A stretch of 64,000 nucleotides of DNA from Aphelenchoides besseyi (Eukaryota > Nematoda > Chromadorea > Rhabditida > Aphelenchoididae): assembly GCA_024699855.1 (NCBI GenBank), contig JAMPIQ010000003.1:4092001-4156000 (forward strand), in the 5' to 3' direction. Positions 48,406 through 60,700 of the stretch are shown piece after piece; within the stretch, counting starts at the first letter, position 1, and the number at the start of each line of letters is the position of its first letter. The notes under the pieces were generated by a model that saw nothing but the letters and a program-made list of their open reading frames with translations, had not been told where the DNA came from and searched no databases. A program made the translations under genes and the position numbers.

Positions 48406-50602
48406 ATGAAGACCGGAACCATTGGAACGGAAACAAAAAGGTCTCAACCCGCGACTCCAGAGTTATTAAGTGCTCGCGAACAAAACACCGATGATTTAGC
48501 CACGGCAAAACCGAAGCAGGAATCAGCGGAATCGTCGGGTGTTCATTCGGAAAAGTGCGAAAACCCGGTAAGTCGTCACCATCATCTTCAATTTCTAGTA
48601 CCATTTAGACATTGAGTGCTTCCAACGAGCCTTTTCAAAAGATGAGTTCAGAAGCCCGAGCTCAAGCTTCGACGCCACCTCCATCAGAAACCGAGAAAAT
48701 CATTCCCTTAACAGACGTCGATGTTGACTTGAAAGCAACGTTAAAAATTGCCGAAAACGTGGGCCAACCATTCGTACAGAAGACGGGTGTCAGTCCAACC
48801 GGAAACAACAAAACTAGTTAGTTCTTGGGAAGGATTATTGTAATTTCCATTTCAGAAGAGAAAACGACAACTAAAAGCGGAGAAACGGAAGGCGATGAAG
48901 CGGCGATTGCAGCGAAATCCAAAAAAACTCAAGGCATGGAAATTACTGAAAGTTCGAACTCACGAGCGGACAGTCGACTGGCAAGTGGTCAACAATCTCC
49001 GATTGCTTTTCCGCCAGAAGTGCTTTCCGAAGCAGCAAAAGGAGTGGCCAAGAAAGATGTCGAAGAGAACGAGTGTTTCGATCCGTGTTTTTACATGAAC
49101 AAGGTTTGTAAATTGAACTATCGGTTTGAGCTACAAACTTATTTCAGATCCCTATGCGTCAACATTTGAGTGAGCGCCGTCCGAAAACTGTAGCCCAAGC
49201 AGAACAGGTCCATGAAAATGAAGAATTTACGATCAATGTAATCGCCAAGAAAGTTGCACCGAAACGTGATTTACTTTGCAAGTTGGCTGTGTGTCAAAAA
49301 TCATTTCTTGGATCGGGAGCATTCTCTGGTCTGTGAGTTCGATTACTCTGCTTATTTCAGGTTAATTGCAGATGTTTATCGTGGAACGGTGAGACGCAAA
49401 ACCAGTAGTGGAGTGGACGAAGTGGTTGACGTAGCAATCAAAAAAATTTGGCCTGGTAAGTAGCTGTTACTGATTGTTGAATATGAGTTCGATTTCAGAT
49501 CCATCAAGAGAAGATCGTCAAATTACTCTTCATCGTCGTTTGAAACATGACAATCTTATTTCTTTGCTCTACTACTACGTGTGTTTACATCCAACTTCGA
49601 AGGTTACTATGTGGACGTTGATCATGGAATTGGCGAGTTCAACTGGTGGGTTAACGTCAATAAACTACTAATGTTACTCATTTAGTTGCTATCGAGCAAT
49701 CCAAGTGAGTTTTTGTTTTAACGCTACCCATTCAATTTGGCAGTTTGTAATGGATGTTCTCAGGTATATTGAAAAACACAAGATTATGCCGGCGGTTTAC
49801 GCGAAGGTAGATGTGTTGCTATCGACTCTACAATCAACTGTTTTAGCTCTTTGTTTATCAGACGTTGTGTGCTCTAGCGTATCTTGAGACAATGTCAATA
49901 GTTCACCGAGACATTAAACCAGTAAGCAGAAATAGAAGTTATGATTGAGAATTTTTTCGGAAAATTTGCTTGTTGACATGGAAACTGGACGATTGAAAAT
50001 TGGAGATTTTGGTAGTGCCAAACGTTTGAAACAAGGCGATCAAAACTCCGCATACCAAGTGACTCGGTATTATCGCGCGCCGGAGTTGTGCCTGAATTTT
50101 AGGAAGTACAATACGACCGTCGACGTGTGGGCAGCAGGCTGCATATTGGCGGAGATGCTCACAAACCGAAGTTTTACTTTCATTTTTTCTTTGCTAATAG
50201 AAGTTTTTAGTCATTTTCTACGGCAACGACAATGCCGACCAACTTCAGAAGATCTTTCGAATTTGTGGCACACCGAACATCGAGCAATTGCGAGAATGTG
50301 TTCCGGGTCATGTCGTGGATCCGAGTGTGCTGGCGATCAAGTATCCGGCAGCTGATTGGCTTCGAATTTTGCGTCGTTATAATCGTTCCGTAAGCAAAAC
50401 TTGCGCTCAGTTTCTCAATGGGTAGGTTGTTGCTCGGTGTCTTGGAATATCTCGGATGTTTAGAATGCTACGTTATGAGTGTAATCAACGACTTCGTGGG
50501 GCCGAAGCACTTCGTCACGTCTACTTTGCCACTTTGCGCAAATCGACTCAATTACCGAATGGACGTCCGTTTCCGGTTCTTCAATCTCCAGACGAATGCT
50601 GA
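48406..50602 (+). CDS. Divergent GSK3-like serine/threonine kinase
   Basis: CMGC-group kinase of the GSK3 family. A long N-terminal extension (about 250 residues, Ser/Thr/Glu/Lys-rich, likely disordered) precedes the kinase domain. Kinase motifs: glycine loop LGSGAFSDVYRG; VAIKKIW with the ATP-binding lysine; catalytic loop [19 protein letters not shown]; activation loop [13 protein letters not shown] with the GSK3-type tyrosine; [13 protein letters not shown]; then [20 protein letters not shown], as in GSK3 (VDQL...LGTPTREQI). The C-terminal lobe ends [18 protein letters not shown], like KLPNGRDTPALF. Residues matching the GSK3 primed-substrate pocket (Arg before QITL, Arg of HRD, Lys of SAK) are kept. 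The intron inside HRDIKP/ENLLV ends CG instead of AG. The stop is at 50600-50602. Confidence 0.85.
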
Positions 50603-51132
50603 AACAAACAAATAAACGATCATTGGATGTTTATGAAAAACGATAGTTTGCTCCGTTGCAACAACTCAAGTTTGTAATATCAACGAAGTTTGGCTAACAG
50701 AACAAAATAAAATACAATTAGCGGTTAGTGGACGTGAAGATAAAAGAAGATAAACTTCTACAATTGGATTTTTAGATACGATGTGTATGAGTTAAGAACA
50801 GCCGGAATTTTATGAGTGAGCAAGATGCTCAACAGTTACAAACAAACTACTCGCAAGGTCCAGAGAGATGAGAGGTTCAAATAAACTTATCGGGGACATT
50901 TGCGGAAAGAAGTTACCTGCATTATTATCGTTTCGTGATCATTTGCAAATGAGGAAGGATAATAGTTGAAGAGAAGCCTGTTCCATTTAAGAATCGAAGA
51001 ACAAACCGGGATCGGAACAGATGGAACGGGTTTTAACAAAATAGAAATAAACAAAACATTCGAAATAGAAACGACATTTGCTCACTATATACATAACAAC
51101 AAAAAAGAACTAACGGAATCCGCCAACTTGCA
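50603..51132. other. Intergenic region between convergent genes
   Basis: 530 bases between the kinase and the SPEN gene, presumably both 3' UTRs. Nothing is recognised. Confidence 0.4.
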
Positions 51133-51798
51133 TTACGAAGCGTACTTGGGCGTGTCGTTCGAAACCAACGGCAATTTGGCGTCCTCAACATGATCTTCAA
51201 CGAGAACGCCATCACTTCGTGTCACGACAACGAAAAGATATGCGGAATGCAATCGGCTAATTTCTTCGAAGATAGCGGGCGCCAAACGCTGTAACTGTTG
51301 ATTCGAGAATTCGCACGGCGGAAACACGTGAGCAACACAACTTGGATGAGGGTAATTCTGGAATCAGAATGGTCTCTTGAATTTGTGTTTACTATCACTT
51401 ACCGGTGCTCGCGTAACAACTCCAGCCGCCATCTTTGCTGAGAGATAGCTGATGAATGTTGAAGTCATTTTGGTTGTTTGTTGATTGACTTGTTCAGCAT
51501 CTTTACCACACGGGAAACAGATCATTGCCACAAATTCGTCCTCGTTGTTCATTTTGTTGCAAACAGCTGAAAATGAATTACTAAGAAGCAGCAGATCATC
51601 AAACTTACTGATAAGATGCGGATTTTGCAATCGCATTCGCTGTGTAATTCGAATTGTCGGACGTCCGTCATCAGCCGGAACGGCCAATTCTTTTGCGGTG
51701 CTCTCCATTAGAAGTTGATTTCCCGATATGTGATGCATTTGCACTTGAGTACCATTGCTCTTCAACGCCAAGTTTCCTTGCCAGCAGATTGGATAACG
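51133..51798 (-). other. SPOC domain exons of the SPEN homologue
   Basis: The intron at about 51,799-51,845 joins SQHRLDV to MRYPICWQG. The domain keeps the basic cluster RITQRMRL and YLSAK, positions used by SPOC to bind acidic or phosphorylated partner peptides. The tail after FPPCEFSNQQLQRLAP continues past HSAYLFVVVTRSDGVLVEDH to the stop. Confidence 0.85.
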
Positions 51799-54700
51799 CA
51801 TCTAAAATGATTAAAACGATGAAATTCAACTATCTTGTTATGAACGCACCACGTCTAATCGATGTTGTGATTGTTCCGCATTTGGAATTGAAGTTGGCAG
51901 AATCTGCGGAATCTTCGGCGTTGTTGCTTGTACGATCGTTGGTGGAACAGTTGGAATCGCGTTGGGTAGACCCGATGACAATTGATTGTTGGCTTGAAGT
52001 TGAGCAACCTGAGCTAATTGTTGTTGTTGTTGTAAAGTGGGAAGAAATTGTTGCTGATAAATTGCTTGGTAGTGAGCCAATTGCTGGCGTTGTTCCTCCT
52101 GCTGACGTTGTAATTGACGTTCTTCGTTTTGACGCTGCAATAATTGTTGTCGTTGGACTTCTTCTTGTTGTTGGCGTTGCATTGCAAGCAGTCGTAGCAC
52201 GTCGGAATTGGCGTTCGGTCCCGCCATATTTAACAATTGCGCGATGTGTGCCATAGAGTTTGGTGGAAATTGGTTTTCCATCTCTCGTGCCTGTTGAACT
52301 TGTTCTTGTTGCATTTGAAGCATGTGTTGTTGTTGAACGTTTCGGAAATGCAGAGCCAAGTATTCAACCGCTTGCGGGTGTGCTGCGAGTTGTGCCAATT
52401 CGGGATATTGAGCAACTAATTCACGACTCGTAATCAGCTTTTGAAGCAATGTGGAATTCATTGGTTGATTGACCGATGCAGTTAGAGACGTCAAAACAGT
52501 TGCCAGACGATCATTGTTTGAAATACCGTCCTGACCCATTGCTTGAAGGGTTGAGGTCGGTAGTTGAGCGGAATTTGGAGCAGCATTTGTGCGTTGAGAA
52601 TTAGTGTTTGGTAACGATACAGTTGGAACTGAAGTCGTAATAGCTGCTGTTGCGCTAGCACCTGTTTTTCGTTGATTTGGAGTTGAAGCAGCACTTTGAC
52701 TGCCGGCACGAGCACGTTGCTGCATGGCAACCATTGCGGAAACATCGGCAGAAGTGGCCGGAATTTGGCCTGCGGCTTGACGTTGCATCATTTCGATCAA
52801 TCCACGTTGTTGTTGAGCTGTTAACATTTGTTGTTGATATTGAGTCGCCAATGACACTGCCGGTGGACTCATGGCTGTTGGTCGTGGACTGATAAGTTGA
52901 CTAAATTGATCGTTTGCCATTTGAGCTTGTGAAACTGATGGTGGCAAAAGTGCTGCAGTTGAAATTTGTGGTTCGCATTTTTTCGTCGTATCAATTGTTG
53001 TTGTTGGAATAGTTGTCTGAATCGATGATACCACAGGTTTCGTTTCTGATGGTGAACGTTGACCGACAGTATATTGCAGTTGAGCCGTGTATTGCGGTGA
53101 GCCTCCAGATGATCGTGACGGCGGTGGAGTTGGTAAGTGAGCGATCGAAGACGCGACATTCTGTATATGAGAAGTAGAAGTCGTGGAAACGATAGCAGAT
53201 ACTTGAATGGGCGGTTGTACCAGAGTCTCATTTGACGTTAATGGAGCATCACGAGCAACACTTTCAACAGTCGAAGAAATTGGAGAAATTCGTCCGTTTG
53301 AAGAAACAGTTGCTACAGACGTCGGAATATCGGTTGGTGAACTGGAAGGCACGGGCTCGGAAGCACTTGGACATAAGTTCAATTCAATCGACGCTGATTG
53401 AGTAATTGGAGTATCGACTACCATCGAGTTCTCAACGGTTGTTGTAGCCATTGGCAAAACAAGCGGCTCCTCCGATTTTGTTTGCACTTCTGATGTGCCA
53501 TTTGTTCCGTGAGATGAAGAGCGACTGATACGTTCACGTGTGATATGTGCCAACGGAAAACTTTCGTCTTCTTCGTCGTCGGATCGAGCGCCTTTGTTGG
53601 CCATGATGGCGGTAATCGATTCCACAGCATCTTCGGTTTCCTGAAATTTCAAAGGTTTATATGATTGCTAATAACAGACAAGAATCCCCTCAAAGAAGTA
53701 GATTGTGTACAATATTCAAAGGCCACCAATCACTGACTTCAAAAAAAACTGCACACTGCAAACTCACTTGTGAACACTGCGGTGGAAAGGTTTCTTCAAC
53801 GGCCACCGACGGTGCTAATTCGGCAAAAGACAAAGGTTCTTTGCGATTCAGTTCTGAGACGAGCATTTCTTCGTAATCAACCTCGTCATCATCTTCTTCA
53901 TCGGCCCTCGTTTCCTTGCTTATCGGTTTATGTGATATCGAATCCACTGTTGCTTTTGCTGCGGGTTTGGGCGATGAAGAAGAGTCGTCGAATTGAAGTT
54001 CTTCCATCAATCGCGAAGGCGACAAGGCACTCGGAGCTTTCAACGGCATTGTTTGCTTTTCGTTCCTCATGATTGTCGCCTTTTCATTGATAACTGATGT
54101 TGTGGTAGTTGATTGAACATCTGACACCGAAGAGGTTTTTGCCGCATCTTCGTCCAATGCCCGGACAAATTGAAATGCCGCAAATTTGGCTGCAACAGTA
54201 GACGGCGAACTCGCTGAGACATCACGTTGATCAACAGCGGAAGTAGCGGACGTTGAAAAGGATTCGACAGAAGTCGAACTGCTAGCCGTTGATGAAGAGG
54301 ATGAGGAAGAGCTGCTGGTTCGCTGACGTTTAAACGACAAATTGTGAGGTCCACTGACCACAGGTTCCGTCTTTTCGGTTGAAACTGATCGTTGGAACGT
54401 GTTCTAAAACACAAACACACAATACAGAACAATTAAACCATTTGTAATTTTTCCGTTAACCAAAAACTTGAATGACACCGAGTGCACAACACAATGAAGA
54501 GCACAACATTTAAAATCACAAGATAACAAACGTGTGTGCGACAGTTAATCCCCGAACCATTTTTTGGTACAATTTACTCACCTCTTTAATTGTCGAATCA
54601 TGTCGTTGAACCAACGGTGAGATCAGCGGAGTCTCGTTTCTTGATTGACAGTTCTGAGTGACAAAGTTTTCCAATCGAACGGAATCACTGGTTGTTGAAG

Positions 54701-57700
54701 GTGTGGGAGAAATTGGAGCAAATTCGCGAATAGTTGGTGAAACCTTCGTTGCCAACAAAGATGATTGGTCAGTAGCGGACGATGCAGTATGGATGTGAAG
54801 TGGCGATGACAAGTCTTCGGATTTAATCGATGTTTCGATTGTAGATTTAGCGCGTTTGGTGGATTCATCAACTAAAATATTTGACAGTTAAAGTTGTTCA
54901 ACAATCAAAAACGTTACCTTCGCCATCTGTACTACGACGTCGTTTCTTTGACTCGCTAAAGGAGTCAGAACCTTCCGTTAGTTCAGTCTTAGATATCGAT
55001 AGCTTCAGCTTTTTCTTCTGTGGTTCGGCCTCAGCTGTTGATTGAGCAGATTCAACGGATTTTCGAGCTTCTTTTTGGTCCTTTGATTTCAGTGGACGAC
55101 CTTCTTTTGGCTCCTTATGTTCCCGTGCTTCTCTGGATTTGTCATCTTTTGCCGACTTGTTCTGCTTCGGCTTCTCACTGCGCTCCGGTTTTTCCCGTCG
55201 CATCACAGCCAAATCGGAGGATCGAGACTTCTCACGAGCACGTCCAACTTTCTCGTGTAACGTCTTCGGTTGATCGCTTTTCATCGAATCTGTTGGACGT
55301 TTCGGACCACTTTGACTGTCTTCATCGGAGTTAGCACAAAAATCATCATCCGCCAAGAAAGCACTAACTTTTTTAGCTTTGGATTTCTTCTTTTTGGCTT
55401 TTCGCTGAGTCTCCGATTCGTCGGCACTGATATTGTCCGAGTCGTTGTAGTTCGACAAGTTCTTCTGTAGTTTCTTGACTAAAAGTGTATCGTCAGTCTC
55501 GTCGCTACTCGATTCCGCAAGATCCTTCTTCGATTTTTGTGTTTTCGATCGATCGGTCTCCGAATCTTCGGTACTTCCAGCGGTATCCTTGCGCGGTTTC
55601 TTGTTTTTCTGATGTGCCATCTTCTCCGTCTTTTCCAACTTCTTTGCTTTAGCCACGACTTTTTCCGCTTTCTTCTGAAGTTCCGATTTGATCGTAATCT
55701 TCTTCTGTTTGGCAGACGAGCTGATCGACGCCCCATCGTCACTGGTTTCTCCACCATCGGAATCGGCATCGGAACCCGAACGACCACCAGTCGAAGACTT
55801 TCCAGTTGCTTTCGTTGTTGACGGAGTATCTGAGTTTTCATCAGACGATAGCCGAACACGTTTGGTCTTCTTCTAGAAATCGAGGTTGAATTTTTGTTCA
55901 GAAAGAAATTTACTCACCTTCTTTTCGCCTTTGCGCAACTTTTCTAGTGCTTGACTCTTTCGATTCTCTTCCGATTGAGTTGTAGTCATTCGTTTTCGCT
56001 TTACCCTCTCGTACATTGACAGATTCAGTTGACCGGTTTTGGCTTCTTCGAACAAAATTCGTTGCATTTCGAGATCAATGTTACGCTAAAACAAACCATT
56101 AGGTGAAAATCACTAGTATTCTTCTTACCAATCCACATTCGGCCAAAATTTCTGACGAGTTGTCCTCTGATTCATCGTCAGATCCTGATTCTGATGGAGT
56201 TCGCTGACGTTTCTTGCGAGCCACTTTCTCCAATTTCAATTTTGCTCGTTCCTTTTCGGCCGAATGTTCTTTCTCGCGATTTCGATCTTTGTCACGTTCC
56301 TTGTCGCGATGTTTCTCTTTGCTGTCTTTTTCTCGTTCTTTGATCATCTTTTCCGTTGGCTTCTGGGAATTCGTAAACTTCTCGGATGACTTTTTACGGT
56401 TTTCGATCTGTAAATCAATCTGTTTGGATGTCAAGTAGTGTTTAAAGTCTACCTGTTTGCTTTCCAACTGTTTTCGCTTCTCTTCTTCGCGTTGTCGTAA
56501 TCGAATTGTTTCGCGTTGTTTCAAACGTTCGTGTTTCTCTCGCACGTACTTTTCACGTTGTTCTTTATCGGTTGGAAACTTGCGAAGTGCTTTCTCTTTC
56601 ACTTTGACCATCAGTTGTTCGATGCCAGAAGCCGAGAGTCGATGTTCTTTCTCCATAAAAGCAGCCAATTTCGCAGCATCACTTTTAATCACGGGAGCAA
56701 TCATCGTCTTCGAAAGTTTGTGTTTGTCCATTTGCTTCTCTCGTTCATCTCGGCTCTTCAACGGCTTTTCGTTGGTTGTTGGGCCATTTGATGTTGGAGT
56801 TGAAAGACTGGCAGATTTGTTTATTAGCGCATTTGATTGCACAATCTTCAACACTGGTTTCTCCAAAGGCTTGCGAAGTGGATTCGCAGTAGTTGGCGTG
56901 TGAACCGTTGATTGTTGAGTTGTCGCTGGACCACGACTAAGCGGCGAAGAAAACGAAAAAACTTCGGGAGTTGGATTTGCATCTCGAGGTTTTTTCGGTA
57001 CCCGAATCGATTGAAACAGTTTCATTTTCTCCTCCTAAAAAACACTATAACTGGAATTCAGTTTATAAGTTACTTTTTTGCGTTTTGCTTCCTCGGCACT
57101 TTCGATTATTGACGTATCCTTGCTTTCATCACGATTACTCGACGCTGATTTTGGTGTTGATGGAGTAGTTACAGTTAATGGACTTGTCACCGTCGATTTT
57201 GAGCCCCCGAGATGTAGACCCGGTGGTTTAAGTTGGGCGGAAATAGACGACGAAGTTGAAACTGTTGATTGATGGCTTGTACTTGATTGACTAGTTGACG
57301 GTCGTAGATGATGAAAATTGGTGTTAACTAATGGTGAAGATTGATTGGCAGAATTTGGTGAAACGAGCAAATTTGATGAAGCTTTCGAATGGTTTGACGG
57401 CGGCGGGATTGAGGTAGTTTTCTGAAATATATGATCGAAATATTGAAAAGGGCTCAATTGCAACTTACCGGTGATAAAACAGACGGTGATTGAGGAACTG
57501 ACGTTGTATTTTGAAGTTGTGGCGGTTGAGGTGGCAAAGGCAACGGAGCGGCAGGAGACGGCGTGAATGCATAGGATGCCGATCGTGGTGCCAATCCAAT
57601 TACTGAGGGAGAAGTTTCAATGGTCATTGGAACTGCTTGAGTGAAAGACATCGATCTGCTTGAGTTTCCGGACAGAGAAGCTGCTGGACTCGCTATTGGC

Positions 57701-60700
57701 GGTGGTGGTTGATGCAGATTGGGCGGGAACGGCGCGAAAGCAGGCGATGCAACATTTGGCGTTGAAGCAGCAGAACTCATCGGTGGTATGTTGATCGTAA
57801 GACGAGAAGACGGTTTTGTTCCATCAACTGTGGGGCACGGTGATGTAACAGAAGATGTTGTGTTGAGATTTAGCTCTGATGACGGTCGTGAAAAGTTCTT
57901 CGTTCTCATTTTTATTCGTTGCAGCGATTCTTCGAACGACATTGTGGGTCCAGAAGTTGTGCTCGAAATTCGTCCACTAATCGAATCCACCTTCGAGTTG
58001 ATCAATTGAAGGCGTTCATTGAATGACGAAGATTTTGGCGCTAAATTGTGGTCGCTTCTCAATTTCACTTCCGTTGATTCGATTACCGTCCCCAAAGGTG
58101 GTGGCGGAAATGGAAAACTGAGTGGATGTAGAATCGAATCCTCAGTTGAATTCACATCGTTTGGCTTTCCATCAACTGATCCGCTCGAAGTTGTTCGTGA
58201 AATCGTTGGGTGAGATCGATGAGCGTCCATTGAATCAGTTGGTCTTCGTGACGTTGAAATTCCCGGTTGAGATGTTCGTCGTGATATTGACGGAGACAAT
58301 GACGAGTGAATTCGATGACAAAAACTCTTTCCACGTTCATCGTCCAAATAGAAAGATGGAAAACAAATAAGCGGATGATCGTCCAAATTTGATATCATCG
58401 TGTAATTCTCGTTGTTTACACGTGGATCGGGTGGTGCCACTCCTTCCAGTTCCGAGACATTGCATTGCGCACGACTGCAGTTTTCACGATATCGTGGCAA
58501 AACAAGTGGAGAATCGTCGCGGAAATCAAGTCGCGAAATTGCATTCAACGATCTTGGAGTGCTGGTTGCCGATCCGGACATCTCTCTCATCGAACGACTT
58601 GACGAATGAGCGACTCGATTCATCGAATCGGGTGAAATTGGTTCACCGTTTGATGAGGAAGAAGGACGAACTAAAATGAGTGTCTTACGAATTTTTATCG
58701 TTGAAAAAACCAACCGTGATCAACAGCATCAGAACGCACTAATGGAGCGTGGGAAGTTGAAGATCGTGCACCGGAAAGTGAGAATTCACGTTGAGCAAGA
58801 GCCTGACCAGTAACCAAATCTTCCGTCGACCTGTCACCCAATGGAGATCTGACATTACTGCGCAGTATTGTGATAGAATCATGCGAAGAAGCGGAACTTG
58901 AACGGGTTCGACTGCTGGATGTTGCAACACTCGATGTTGAGGAACCAGATGAAGACGATGGACTTCGCCTTCGATGTCTTATATCCGATGAGCGACGACC
59001 AGAACGCTCATGATATCTGCTATCGCGGTACCGCGACGAGTAGCCGCCTCGAGAATCAGAACGTTGTCTACGCTGTCGATCTTCATAGTAATCTCTACTG
59101 CGACGATGCTCTCTTCTCAACGTATCGGGTGAAGAACGACGTGAACCACTACGTCTGTTGTGCCTGAAACCAAAATCAAAACTTATCTTATTCGTTCACT
59201 TACCTTGAAGACATAGGAACGGGATCACCGGACTCCACAAAAAAATCGGGAGTCGATGAACAAAGATCGGTGGGAGGATCGGGAGGCGGTGCCAATAGGT
59301 TTTCGGCGACCGTTACTTCCACACTCTCACTACGACTGATCGGTTGTGCAGTCGCAGCCGCGCTTTCTGGCGCATTTGATGAGCCAACGATCGGTGGACT
59401 CGCGGTTTCGGAGCGTCGATTTGAGTTTTCAATTGATGCTCGACTTGAAGTTCTGCGAAGCGATGGAGCGGACTGTTGAGTTCTTCGTGCCGATGTTGCA
59501 CTTTGATTGCTGGTCGGAGTTAGAGGTGACGAGCCGTTGGTGTTGAGTAGATCGGAAACGCGGATTCGGCCAAACTTCCGATCTTCGAAAAAATCATGAA
59601 GTTTATCGCTGGCAAAATCCACTTGTTGGATCGGAGACTGTGAGTCTTTCTGTGGCTTCTCCGGCGGAATAACACTGAAATCACAGCGAAATATTATGTA
59701 AATTGACTATTCGAATTAATGGAAATTTTGTAGGAAGACTGTTCGCGATTAACAACACAAAGATTTTACGAAGATTATACGCTTCTCCCCGAAGAACATA
59801 TATCGGAGATCATTGGCAGTTTTTTACTTCCGTGGACTCGTAGGAATAAGCAATGAAGATGTGAAAAAAACACGTCCGTAAAGCGCAATACTTCACGCAG
59901 TGGACCACAAGAGACAGACGGCATAAAATTGAGGACGTTGTGAGGGTCCTTCGGTTGTTGTCGTCAGCGCGAATGCCGGACGACGAGACTGCGCTTGTGG
60001 GCTTTTTGTCCGTGTGGCCAACGGCAAACTCAAATCCCCGTTTTTGAGAACCCACAACCGCCAAAAAGTGGGAGGAGCAGAGATAAGACAGTTGGCCGTG
60101 ACCGGGTGTTTTCGGCACTTTGCCCAATGGCTTTGCGATTTCCAGGTCGAACTGCTGACGCATCAGTTTAACCGATCTGTCGACCACACACAATCGATAA
60201 TCCTGTTAATGTTATAAGAACGATAAATGGAAAAATAATCAAACGAAACATGAGCTTGCAAACAGGAGCCGATTAAGTCTACAGATAAGCAATCCAAGCC
60301 GCTTGTTTATCACTGTATGAGTGAAAAAAAGAGCATCAATTATGAGAAACGAATAGAAAATCTGTTATGCTGGAAACTGTAATGACAACGCAAACAAAAT
60401 GAGTGTCCAAAACATGAGAAAGTGAACTAAAACGAGCTTGTCATTCCCAGGAGCTATACAAAACTATCGACAAATAAACTGCAGTAATAGTGAGTAGAAC
60501 ATGAACATCGTCGAATACAATCTTCGTGTAAATCAAACCGATTAGATAAAAGCTGGTTGATAGAATGTATCGAACATAAACTACAAGCTCGTAATCAAAC
60601 AGAATTGTGACCGGAAGAGTGCGCAGAATTTTAGGAATCAGTTGACGCGTCGCTTTATTTCCGCGAGTTGTCTCCCTATTCATGTTGAAAACTACTGGAC

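Noticed and set aside
51654..52256. A 200-codon plus-strand frame opposite SPEN
   Set aside because: It is the complement of glutamine and SPOC coding sequence, which leaves the other strand open by composition.
58389..58679. Plus-strand frame opposite the Ser/Pro-rich SPEN exon
   Set aside because: Shadow of a long, compositionally typical SPEN exon.
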